A DNA stretch of 64,000 nt from Lachnospiraceae bacterium (GTDB taxonomy: Bacteria > Bacillota > Clostridia > Lachnospirales > Lachnospiraceae): NCBI GenBank assembly GCA_015056865.1, contig SVFM01000004.1, positions 1 through 64,000 on the forward strand, given 5' to 3'. A model generated the notes under the pieces. That model did no database searches and was not told the origin of the DNA. It worked only from the letters and a program-made list of their open reading frames with translations. The translations under genes and the position numbers were made by a program. Shown here in pieces: positions 32,572 through 40,874 of the stretch. Numbering within the stretch: the stretch's first letter is position 1; every line of letters begins with the position of its first letter.

Positions 32572-34032
32572 ATGAAAAAGGAAGGATTATATATTGGGAC
32601 CAGACGGGAATTGTTTTGGGATTCTTATTTGATAGATGAGGATATGACGACTGCCTTTCCCAGATTGCTCCAGCCGGAAAAAAAAGAGTGTTGTTTCTGG
32701 TTTGATGAGGGAGCAGAGTTAAATTCCATCAGTTATCCATGCATTGTGAAGGATGATAAGGGATATAAGATGTACTATTTACCCTGGCCCAGTTCAGATG
32801 TTAAGAAGCCAAAAGCTTATCTGGCAGTTATTGAAAGTCAGGATGGTATTCATTGGAGCAAACCTGATTTGAATATCCTGGATCACCCTGAATTAAAGAA
32901 AAATAATGTGGTGATCGATGATCTTGAGGATGGTATGCATGTGATGTTCGATCCGAATCCGGCTTGTGATCCCCAGGAAAAGTATAAGGCTGTGGGCATG
33001 TTAAAGAATACACCGGGAATAAGTGCAGGGTTGTGGTGTTACACGTCACCGGATGGATATCATTTTACCCGTTCTCATTGTCTGACCGTATGTGGAGCCT
33101 TTGATAGTCTGAATGTGGCCTACTGGTCTGAGGGAAGATATGTGTGCTATCTTCGCAATTATCACCAGAATCAGGATGGAGTAATCAGGGATTTGTTTAC
33201 AGATCTCAATGAAGGGCCGAGAATTGGTGCAGCAGGAGCAATAAGAGATATTCGAGTTATGTATTCTGATGATTTCAGAGTCTGGACAGAACCGGAGTTA
33301 ATATGCTTTGATGATGGGAAAGATTATCCTCTTTATACGAATAATGTTATGCGTTATCCAAGAGCACCTCATGTGTTGATCGGATTTCCTGTCAGGTATT
33401 GCGAGAGGCAGGAGTGGACTCGGAATAACGATCAGATGGGCAGCAGTTCGGTCAAAAAAGAGGCAATGACACAGATACAAAAAAGAGAAGGTTTGGCTGT
33501 GACAGACTGTATCTTTATGTGCAGCCATGATGGCAAGACGTGGCATCGTTATAATGAGGCCTTCCTGACCCCAGGTTATGAGACAGAGCATAACTGGGTT
33601 TATGGGGATTGTTATGGAGCTTACGATTTGATTGACTCCGGCAGAGAGGTTTACTACATGTATACCAATGACTGGCATAGAAGCAAGGGACATCCCAAGC
33701 CTTTAAACAGGTATGAAATCCGTAAGGATGGATTTGCCTGTTACATGGCAGATGGAGAGGAACGTGTGCTGGTAACCAAGCCTCTGGTATATGAGGGGAA
33801 TGACCTGCATATCAATTTTACAACCTCTGCATACGGCTATATTTATGTAGATGTGTTGGATGAAGAAGGAAACCCCTTATCCGATAAGAAAAGCTTTGAA
33901 ATCTATGGTGATAACATCGACAGAAAAATATGTTTCTCTGATGACACGGATTTTTCCGGTTATGTGGGTCAGACTGTTCGATTGCGGTTCCGAATGTTAG
34001 ATGCTAAGATTTATTCCATGTGCTTTATGTAA
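32572..34032 (+). CDS. Five-bladed beta-propeller protein, putative glycosidase, paralog 1
   Basis: 486 aa. N-terminal RRELFWDSYLIDE, then propeller-type blades with repeated acidic motifs (YPCIVKDDKGYKMYY, VMFDPNPACDP, YTSPDGYHF, IRDIRVMYSDDFRVW, SHDGKTW). The C-terminal beta sandwich holds IRKDGFACYMADG and ends in VRLRF...DAKIYSM. It resembles GH32/GH43-like propeller proteins of unknown activity that are common in Planctomycetes and gut bacteria. It shares fold and motifs throughout with the protein at 40875. No signal peptide. 14 bp after the creatininase gene. Confidence 0.75.
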   Translation: MKKEGLYIGTRRELFWDSYLIDEDMTTAFPRLLQPEKKECCFWFDEGAELNSISYPCIVKDDKGYKMYYLPWPSSDVKKPKAYLAVIESQDGIHWSKPDLNILDHPELKKNNVVIDDLEDGMHVMFDPNPACDPQEKYKAVGMLKNTPGISAGLWCYTSPDGYHFTRSHCLTVCGAFDSLNVAYWSEGRYVCYLRNYHQNQDGVIRDLFTDLNEGPRIGAAGAIRDIRVMYSDDFRVWTEPELICFDDGKDYPLYTNNVMRYPRAPHVLIGFPVRYCERQEWTRNNDQMGSSSVKKEAMTQIQKREGLAVTDCIFMCSHDGKTWHRYNEAFLTPGYETEHNWVYGDCYGAYDLIDSGREVYYMYTNDWHRSKGHPKPLNRYEIRKDGFACYMADGEERVLVTKPLVYEGNDLHINFTTSAYGYIYVDVLDEEGNPLSDKKSFEIYGDNIDRKICFSDDTDFSGYVGQTVRLRFRMLDAKIYSMCFM

Positions 34033-34038
34033 ACAATA

Positions 34039-34072
34039 TGGCAGGACACAAGATTAGAAACGTGTCCTGCCA
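34039..34072 (+). terminator. Hairpin after beta-propeller gene 1
   Basis: Perfect 11-bp stem TGGCAGGACAC / GTGTCCTGCCA, 12-nt loop. The U tract is poor (AATTCATT), so it may be an mRNA stability or attenuation hairpin rather than a full terminator. Confidence 0.45.
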
Positions 34073-34127
34073 ATTCATTATGTAGTGTGATATGCTATTA
34101 CAAAAAGATGTAAGGGGGACGTAAATT

Positions 34128-36800
34128 GTGATTACTTTTGAGACCAGATATTTAAGATATTCTATTGATGAACAGGGGAATAACTTTGAGTTTGTTGATA
34201 AGGCTACCGGACGAAATTTGTTAAAAAAAGGATTTAATCCTTGCGGCAAGATGGTAACAAAGGAAAAGGAAGGTGTGGAATTGTATCCTGTCCGGGTGTC
34301 CTACCAGGAGCCTTATCTGACAGTTGCCTATCCGGAAGGGCGTTTGGCGCGGATTCTGGTGGGTGTTCATGATACCTACCTGACATTTGCATTGGAGCAG
34401 GTTTCCGATGAGGATTTTTGGTCCATTGCGACCACCTTAATCCAGGTGGATATTGATTATACTACAGACTGTTCCTTTGTGGCAAGTTTGATGGGGATGA
34501 CATTGAATACGCGAATGTGTGAGTATCCTGGAAGGAATAATTGTCTGCAGGCTGAAGGGTATACCCATATCTTTTTGGAAGGAGTGAAAGCTGCGGTCAT
34601 CGGAGCACCGGAGTCGGAGTTAAACGGTATCATGCGTCAGGTTCTGGATGAGATTCCGGATGGAACGATGCCGAAAGCGGCGTACAGCGGTCCTTATGCC
34701 AAGGAGTGTCCGGATGCGGGGCGTACTTATACTGTTACCAGTCAGATCCTGACTCTGGAAAATATAGATGATTACATTGATAAGATGGAGAAGTTTGCCA
34801 TTACACAGATACATATGCATCAGGGAAATATGTATTATCAGGGAGATTTTTCAGTCAATCCCGAATCTTATCCCGGCGGTATCGATGAGTTCAAAGCTGT
34901 GATCACTCGCATGCATGAGCGGGGCATACAGGCCATCCTGCACACCTATAGTTTTTGCGTTCAACATGTGGGAAAAGAGGTGGGAAATAAATATCTGGCA
35001 CCAATTCCCCACAAGGATCTGGGGGTATATGCTCGATATACCCTTGCTCAGGAACTGGCGGAGCAGGATGATTTTGTGCCCACAGTGGAAAATACTGAAC
35101 AGGTATCAACAGAATTTGGTTTCTATGTGCAGGCTTCGGATCTTTTGTGGATTGATGATGAAATCATTCGTTTTGCAGGGGTAGATCGAAATGGATTCAC
35201 CAAGATTCAGCGAGGAGTCTTCGGAACTACCATATCTTCACATAAAGCAGGTAGTCAGATTCGGCAGATCAACTCTTATTTTAACTATATTATGCCGGAG
35301 GTAGGTTCGGAGCTATTTTATGAGATTGCTCGCAATACAGCAGAGTTTTACAATTACTGTGACTTTGATGGATATTATTTGGATGCTATCGATGGAGTAT
35401 TTGTACTAGATGGCAACGAGTTTGCTTGGTATCATGGGGTTGATTTTATAAATGAGGTGTTCAAATTTCAGATCAAGCCACCTATTTTTAATTGCTGCTA
35501 TGGTTCTCAATATCCCGGACAGTGGTACGCCAGAACGCGTATGGGTTGCTTTGATATGGTAACCCGTGGCTATAGGGACTTTATTGATGCTCAAGTAAAA
35601 GAGAATGGAAAATTTGCAGAAAGTATGTATTTAATTCCGGAGATGGGATGGAAGAATCTCTATCCCGGTTTTAATGACAAGCTGGGCTGGGCCAACAAGG
35701 TTATGTTTGACGAGGACGTAGAATATCTTTGTAGCAAAACACTGGCAACCGATGCGTGCCAAGGCTTTCTGGGAAACTTCATTCATTATCCTTCTATTCC
35801 TATTATGGCAGGATATAGTGATAAAATCAGACTGTATACCAAGTTAAAGGAAGAGAACTATTTTGACAGTCAGACAAAGGCTATGCTGCGTAGACCGGCC
35901 AGTGAATATGAACTGGTAGAGAAAGAAGGCGAATATTATTTTCGGCCAACTTACACGGATTTTCATAAGATTCAGAGCTTGGAGGAGGGAAGAAATACCT
36001 TCTGTGCTGTTAATAAATTTTCTGCCCAGGCGCCACGGATTCGAATGGAGGCTCTTTATACTGCAGATTGCTACGATAGTCCGGAGGGACAGGTGTTGTG
36101 TGAGATCGATCAGGAAAGACCGGTGCCTTTTGGTGAGCCACTTTCGCTTTCTTGCGCTGATACCAATGGAAAACGGGGTATTGGTGTGTGGATAATGGGA
36201 GATGGCCGGGGGGAGACGGTGTGCATGCGCCTGGAATCTCCGGAACATATTGCTCATGGATATAGTGACCATTATATAAAAGTAGATTTTACAGGCTGGC
36301 GTTATTATTCTTTTTATGAATTTGAAAACTGTGAAAGAAGGCATGAAGACTGGGCGCCTACACAGATGGATTATCACGTGTTTACGGATTCATTACCTTT
36401 TTATGCAGTATATAGTGAAGAAGTGGCTTATGATAGGTTGGAAAGCTTGACAGTGTTGGTGAATCGTCCCGGAGATTATGATATCCGGATGAAGTCGGTG
36501 CACATTTTGCCGCACAAAGAGATTGTGCTGAAGCGCCCCACACTAATAATTGGTGATCAGCGTATTTCTTTTGCAGCAGATTTAAAGAGCAATACCTTTC
36601 TGGAATATGATCCGATTAATAATCAGGCAGTTGTTTATGATATGGCGGGCCACGTGCTTGATAGGCCTGCAGTACTGGGTGCTGCGCCTATTTTGGAGGA
36701 GGGAGAGAATACGGTAACTTTCATTGCGGATTGTAAGGAGCCTTATCAGAAGCGTGTTGCCGTAACTCTGTGTACGGCAGGGGAAGTAATTAGAAGGTAA
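34128..36800 (+). CDS. 890-aa putative glycoside hydrolase with TIM-barrel core
   Basis: GTG start with AAGGGGGACG upstream. Layout: residues ~1-190 beta-rich; ~210-600 a barrel-like domain with MHQGNMYYQGDF, GIQAILHTYSF and DFDGYYLDAIDG (near 412-423, an Asp-rich strand end like the catalytic Asp of GH31/36-type enzymes), later PEMGWKNLYPGF; ~650-890 beta-sandwich modules. An inserted segment near 330-375 (WIDDEIIRFAG) looks like a small barrel of the kind seen in phage or carbohydrate-binding proteins. No signal peptide. I cannot assign a GH family. Sits last in the plus-strand half-operon and is followed by a strong terminator. Confidence 0.65.
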   Translation: MITFETRYLRYSIDEQGNNFEFVDKATGRNLLKKGFNPCGKMVTKEKEGVELYPVRVSYQEPYLTVAYPEGRLARILVGVHDTYLTFALEQVSDEDFWSIATTLIQVDIDYTTDCSFVASLMGMTLNTRMCEYPGRNNCLQAEGYTHIFLEGVKAAVIGAPESELNGIMRQVLDEIPDGTMPKAAYSGPYAKECPDAGRTYTVTSQILTLENIDDYIDKMEKFAITQIHMHQGNMYYQGDFSVNPESYPGGIDEFKAVITRMHERGIQAILHTYSFCVQHVGKEVGNKYLAPIPHKDLGVYARYTLAQELAEQDDFVPTVENTEQVSTEFGFYVQASDLLWIDDEIIRFAGVDRNGFTKIQRGVFGTTISSHKAGSQIRQINSYFNYIMPEVGSELFYEIARNTAEFYNYCDFDGYYLDAIDGVFVLDGNEFAWYHGVDFINEVFKFQIKPPIFNCCYGSQYPGQWYARTRMGCFDMVTRGYRDFIDAQVKENGKFAESMYLIPEMGWKNLYPGFNDKLGWANKVMFDEDVEYLCSKTLATDACQGFLGNFIHYPSIPIMAGYSDKIRLYTKLKEENYFDSQTKAMLRRPASEYELVEKEGEYYFRPTYTDFHKIQSLEEGRNTFCAVNKFSAQAPRIRMEALYTADCYDSPEGQVLCEIDQERPVPFGEPLSLSCADTNGKRGIGVWIMGDGRGETVCMRLESPEHIAHGYSDHYIKVDFTGWRYYSFYEFENCERRHEDWAPTQMDYHVFTDSLPFYAVYSEEVAYDRLESLTVLVNRPGDYDIRMKSVHILPHKEIVLKRPTLIIGDQRISFAADLKSNTFLEYDPINNQAVVYDMAGHVLDRPAVLGAAPILEEGENTVTFIADCKEPYQKRVAVTLCTAGEVIRR

Positions 36801-36817
36801 AATAAAGAGTTTAAGGT

Positions 36818-36855
36818 AAGGGAGGTTGTAACTCATTTGAGCTACAACCTCCCTT
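36818..36855. terminator. Bidirectional terminator between converging operons
   Basis: Perfect 13-bp stem AAGGGAGGTTGTA / TACAACCTCCCTT with a 12-nt loop; T-rich on the + side and A/T-rich on the other. It separates the plus-strand glycosidase from the minus-strand Gfo/Idh gene. Confidence 0.85.
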
Positions 36856-36864
36856 GTTTTATAT

Positions 36865-37854
36865 TTACCGCTCTTTGATTTCAGTCAGATAAACACGACG
36901 GCCACCTTCGCTGCGACTGCGGATACCTGCAATTAGAATTTTTGTCATCTCAATAGTGTCAGAAAAGGAATGACTTGGTTCGCCGGTTCGTAGGAAGTGA
37001 ACAAACAAATCCAGCTGCTTTTTAAAACCGTAGAAGGTGTCGTTGTCTGTAATGACTCGGGAGCCGTATTGGGCCATAATGGTCAGACCGTTTGGACAGA
37101 AGTTATAACCCATGGGGATATCTACGTCGCAACCGCTGTTGTGATATATATGTACCATAGGTTTTTCATATGTACCAAGATATTCTACCCACTCAAATCC
37201 CGGGCCAAGCAAGGGATACATGGTCTCAATGGCATGCATGCCATAGGTGTCCCAAAGTTTGATCATAGGGCTTAATATATGGCGTATATGACCTAACTCG
37301 TAATGATTTGTGTAATATGGCTCCAGTGATTTGGAATAGCGTTTGGAAGAAGAGGAGCAGATACGAGCGCCGTTTTCCACCCATTGTACAATGGTCTGCA
37401 AATCCTGTTCATTGTCGGTTAGAGGTTTGTCAATAAAAATGGGCAGTCCGGCCTCTATAAATGGACGACATCTGTCCACATGCTCTGCACCGATGTCGGT
37501 AGCGCAGATGATCGCGTCCACATGGCCTATCATATCTTCAGGATGGTCTACTACATTTGGTATGTAGGTAGCCCGGGCGCAGTTTTCTGCCATCTCCCGG
37601 TCTGCATAGCCGGTAAAGCAGATATGGGTTATGCTGGTGTCGGGTATGCCGATGGTTTCACAAGGCTGCTTGTTAAGATACGTTACTATGGCGGGATAAA
37701 GTTCATGGGTCCATCGGTACATTTCGTCCTTGTCATAGCCATTGATCATGGCGCTCCAAGAAAAAGGATGAGCATTTCCTTGGGTCATACCCAGAATGCC
37801 TAAACGAATCGGCCGGTCATATAGGGGAAATGGCTTTATAAAATCTTTTTTCAT
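36865..37854 (-). CDS. Gfo/Idh/MocA-family oxidoreductase 1
   Basis: 329 aa. N-terminal NAD(P)-binding region begins RLGILGM, followed by a long insertion (HPFSWSAMINGYD), ICATDIGAEHVDRC and the family's DKPL motif (catalytic Lys) near residue 147. The C-terminal alpha/beta domain includes the GMHAIET helix. The family oxidises or epimerises sugars; members such as YjhC and R. gnavus NanOx act on 2,7-anhydro-sialic acid. Transcribed with the NanA-like aldolase and AraC 2 in the order araC-nanA-like-gfo. Confidence 0.82.
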   Translation of the reverse strand: MKKDFIKPFPLYDRPIRLGILGMTQGNAHPFSWSAMINGYDKDEMYRWTHELYPAIVTYLNKQPCETIGIPDTSITHICFTGYADREMAENCARATYIPNVVDHPEDMIGHVDAIICATDIGAEHVDRCRPFIEAGLPIFIDKPLTDNEQDLQTIVQWVENGARICSSSSKRYSKSLEPYYTNHYELGHIRHILSPMIKLWDTYGMHAIETMYPLLGPGFEWVEYLGTYEKPMVHIYHNSGCDVDIPMGYNFCPNGLTIMAQYGSRVITDNDTFYGFKKQLDLFVHFLRTGEPSHSFSDTIEMTKILIAGIRSRSEGGRRVYLTEIKER

Positions 37855-37871
37855 GTATGGTATTCTCCGTT

Positions 37872-38780
37872 TTAGTTTCTGAATTCTCTGGGGAGGCCAT
37901 TGGCCTCAAGGCTGATAAATATTTCATTGATCTGGGAATCTGTAGGCTTGGATATTGGTGCTAATGTGTGTCCCGGGTCAATATCAAGTCTGGTCAGGAT
38001 GGATTTCCAACCGGCAATGTTATATTTGGTTCTGTATTGAAGCATAACGTCAATAAAGCGGTTCATCTCGTTTTGTAATTTCAGGGCTTCTTCCATTTTT
38101 CCCTGTTTATAACATTCATAAATCTGGCTGGATGTGCCGGGGAGAAGATTGTATGTAGTACCGATGGCACCGTCTGCTCCCACAGATAGGCCTGCCAGCA
38201 TGCATTCATCGGGACCATTTAAGAGATTTATGTTTCCGCTGTTTATTCTCTTTATTTGCTCGAAAACATAATAATTGGGAATGGTCAGTTTGATACCGAT
38301 CACATTGTCTATTGCCATCAGTTGTCTGGTAAAGGACACAGGTTCACCCTTTAAAATGGGAGTTACATAAGCCATAACCGGTACTTTTGACAAAGCAGCA
38401 ATGTGTTTGTAATAGGCAATCGTTTCTTCTGCAGTGTAATAAGAGGTCAGAGAGGGGGGGAGAGAGGAGATAGCATCTACTCCTACGCTGTTGGCGTGAG
38501 AGATCAGATCTTCCACATCCTCCAGATGTCCGGAGCCTACATGAGCAATAATAGGAGTGGAATCAGGAGCATATTCCTTAACGGTCTCCAACATCTGTTT
38601 TCTGATTCTGTTTGGTAATACATAGCATTCTCCAGTGCCGCCGCCCACATAGAATCCGTTGATACCGTTTTCCAGATTGTAGTTTATCAGTTTCTTTACG
38701 CTGTCTTTTTTGACATTCAGATGTTCATCGTACAGAGAGAAGAGTGCGCTGTACACGCCTTTAAATATTACATTATTCAT
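37872..38780 (-). CDS. N-acetylneuraminate lyase-like aldolase (DHDPS/NAL family)
   Basis: 302 aa class I aldolase. GGGTGE near residues 46-51 binds the carboxylate, Y138 (PVMAYVTP) and Schiff-base Lys K164 (IGIKLTIPNYY) form the active site. NGPDECMLAGLSVGADGAIG and GWKSIL are closer to NanA than to DapA. It would split a 3-deoxy-2-keto sugar acid, releasing pyruvate. The GST of typical NanA (GGSTGE) is GGT here. No nanE or nanK accompanies it, so the product may differ from ManNAc. Start codon overlaps the AraC 2 stop region by 8 bp. Confidence 0.82.
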   Translation of the reverse strand: MNNVIFKGVYSALFSLYDEHLNVKKDSVKKLINYNLENGINGFYVGGGTGECYVLPNRIRKQMLETVKEYAPDSTPIIAHVGSGHLEDVEDLISHANSVGVDAISSLPPSLTSYYTAEETIAYYKHIAALSKVPVMAYVTPILKGEPVSFTRQLMAIDNVIGIKLTIPNYYVFEQIKRINSGNINLLNGPDECMLAGLSVGADGAIGTTYNLLPGTSSQIYECYKQGKMEEALKLQNEMNRFIDVMLQYRTKYNIAGWKSILTRLDIDPGHTLAPISKPTDSQINEIFISLEANGLPREFRN

Positions 38781-39546
38781 CTTGATGATTTCCTTTCTCG
38801 TTTTTTTGCATTAGGTATTGATCGATTTTCATGTTTTCTTTGTATATCTCAGTTAAAGATGAATTATATATTTGCTTGATCAATCTGGCAGCATGTCGTT
38901 CGGAATAGTTAAGTTCTGCGGCAATGTGTTTTAAGGATAATTCATGTAAATTTACCAAACCGTTTAATTTGAAAAGCATATTCTCAGGGTCTTGTTCCAG
39001 AGAAAGCATATCAATGTGTGAGCTGTAATTATTGATAGCATCAAACATTTCAAACAACAAAGTATAAGTAGTAGCGGTAATGTTGCAGTAGCTTTTCAGA
39101 TTCCGTGGAGCCTCCATCGTACTTAATTCTGCAAATTGTTGAATCAGTGGCATGGGAAGCAAAATGGCTTTTTGAGCTGAAGTATCTAAAGTATCCTTGA
39201 AATAATCGAAAAAGTCATACGAATCGTTGCTTCGCTGAAGAGAAAATTGGAAGACAAATCCGATATAGTTGTCTGAAGTGTGGAATTTCAAAGAACTATG
39301 ATTAACACCTGGTGGTATGATCAGCATTTGAGATTGAGATAAGGTTACTTCCTTATTCTCCAAGGTGTATACATAGGAACCGCCGAGGCAGAAGTGGAGC
39401 TCATAAAAGTGATGCAAGTGATAAAGAATATCATGCTTACGAGAGGCGATAGGTTTGCGAAAAAACACCTTAAATACTGCATTGCCATATCGAAGTTCGA
39501 TGTTATCAATTTTTCTTTGATCATGATCACAAGATGCAGTAGTCAT
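38773..39546 (-). CDS. AraC-type regulator 2 lacking the second helix-turn-helix
   Basis: 257 aa from the ATG at 39546 (CTAGGAGGAATCTG upstream). N-terminal cupin sensor (HHFYELHFCLGGSYVYTL, LIIPPGVNHSS). Near the C-terminus only the first AraC helix-turn-helix is visible (VNLHELSLKHIAAELNYSERHAARLIKQIYN). The chain then ends after ~30 residues, where a complete family member would have a second HTH of ~45 residues. The stop overlaps the aldolase start, so the shortening is probably old rather than an assembly error. Divergent from the sialidase-like operon. Confidence 0.8.
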   Translation of the reverse strand: MTTASCDHDQRKIDNIELRYGNAVFKVFFRKPIASRKHDILYHLHHFYELHFCLGGSYVYTLENKEVTLSQSQMLIIPPGVNHSSLKFHTSDNYIGFVFQFSLQRSNDSYDFFDYFKDTLDTSAQKAILLPMPLIQQFAELSTMEAPRNLKSYCNITATTYTLLFEMFDAINNYSSHIDMLSLEQDPENMLFKLNGLVNLHELSLKHIAAELNYSERHAARLIKQIYNSSLTEIYKENMKIDQYLMQKNEKGNHQDE

Positions 39547-39647
39547 CAGATTCCTCCTAGGTTGATTTTGCAAGGTTTGTATTACATATTCCAAAAACAT
39601 TTTAACAAGAAATCCAGTTGCTTGCAAGATAGGGGAACGGTCATCAA

Positions 39648-39676
39648 TTGACAAAATGTGTCAGGTCGGAGATATT
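39648..39676 (+). promoter_or_regulatory. Promoter of the sialidase-like / transporter operon
   Basis: TTGACA (39648-39653), 17-bp spacer, GATATT (39671-39676). It overlaps the upstream TTG of a longer frame, which supports choosing the later start at 39756 for the first gene. Confidence 0.6.
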
Positions 39677-39755
39677 GACTGGAGGGGAATACGGGAAATA
39701 TAATAGGCTTAGATCGATGCATGTGGATGTGGTATCTGCAGGGAGGTGGAGAAAG

Positions 39756-40862
39756 ATGCTTGTAACAGACAAACAGGAATTGAAGAAGTATGCTACAGAA
39801 AATAGACTGTGGCAGGGTATACCGGGAATAGAGGTTACGAAAAAGGGCAGAATTTTCTCTTGCTTTTATTCCGGGGAGACAGGGGAAACCTTTGGAAACT
39901 ATGCCATGGTGGTCTTGTCGGAGGACGGATTGAATTTTACAGAGCCTATTGCGGTAGCAACAGTGGATGGCGGCAGATGCTATGATGCTTGCCTTTGGAT
40001 CGATCCACTGGATAGACTTTGGTTTATCTGGTCCGTGATGCCAAACCACGGGGTGTACGCTGCCATTTGTGAGGAACCGGATGCGGAGGAAGTAACATGG
40101 GGGCAAGAGAGATTCATTGGATATGATGTAATGATGAATAAGCCCACGGTGCTTTCTACCGGGGAATGGCTTTTCCCTATAGCGGTTTGGAATCATGGAA
40201 TCCGGGTGCTACCGGCAGAGTACGATACCAAACAGGAGGAGAGAGGTTCTTTTGTTTACCAAAGTACAGATCAAGGGATAAGTTTTAAAAAGCTGGGCCG
40301 GGCAGATGTGCCGGATAGGGACTATGATGAGCATATGGTGTTGGAACTGTCGGATGGAAAATTGGCTATGTATGTAAGGTGTATGCAAGGTATTGGCGTA
40401 TCTTATTCCCATGACAGGGGCAAAACCTGGACACCGGGCGAGGACAGTGGACTGGGTGGACCGGGCAGCAGATTCCATATCCGACGTTTACCCTCCGGGC
40501 GGGTGCTGCTGATCAACCATGTAAATTATACCCGTCGAAACAACCTGACAGCGTTGTTGTCTGAAGATGACGGGCGCACCTGGAAGTATCAGTTGCTGTT
40601 GGATGAGAGAGACAATGTGTCTTATCCTGACGTGGCAGTAGGAGAAGATGGGTATCTTTATATTGCATATGACAGGGATAGGGGGAATTCCAAGAAATCC
40701 TTGGAGGAGGCATATGCCTGCGCCAGAGAGATCCTTTATGCCAGGATCACAGAGGAAGATATCATGGCCGGCAGGCTGGTCAGTGAGAGGAGCAGGTTGA
40801 AATGCATCATCTCCAAGCTGGGCAGGTATGCAAGAGAGCATGAAAAACCGTATGAGAAATAA
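39756..40862 (+). CDS. BNR-repeat, sialidase-like protein 1
   Basis: 368 aa from the ATG with GGGAGGTGGAGAAAG upstream. Beta-propeller with three Asp-box-like motifs (STDQGISF, SHDRGKTW, SEDDGRTW), characteristic of exo-alpha-sialidases (GH33) and relatives. There is no signal peptide or anchor, unlike secreted sialidases, so it likely works on imported glycoside. The N-terminal Arg-containing motif of true sialidases (RIP) is only loosely matched (GRIFSCF). Sialidase chemistry is possible but not certain. Confidence 0.72.
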   Translation: MLVTDKQELKKYATENRLWQGIPGIEVTKKGRIFSCFYSGETGETFGNYAMVVLSEDGLNFTEPIAVATVDGGRCYDACLWIDPLDRLWFIWSVMPNHGVYAAICEEPDAEEVTWGQERFIGYDVMMNKPTVLSTGEWLFPIAVWNHGIRVLPAEYDTKQEERGSFVYQSTDQGISFKKLGRADVPDRDYDEHMVLELSDGKLAMYVRCMQGIGVSYSHDRGKTWTPGEDSGLGGPGSRFHIRRLPSGRVLLINHVNYTRRNNLTALLSEDDGRTWKYQLLLDERDNVSYPDVAVGEDGYLYIAYDRDRGNSKKSLEEAYACAREILYARITEEDIMAGRLVSERSRLKCIISKLGRYAREHEKPYEK

Positions 40863-40874
40863 GAAGGAGACAGC

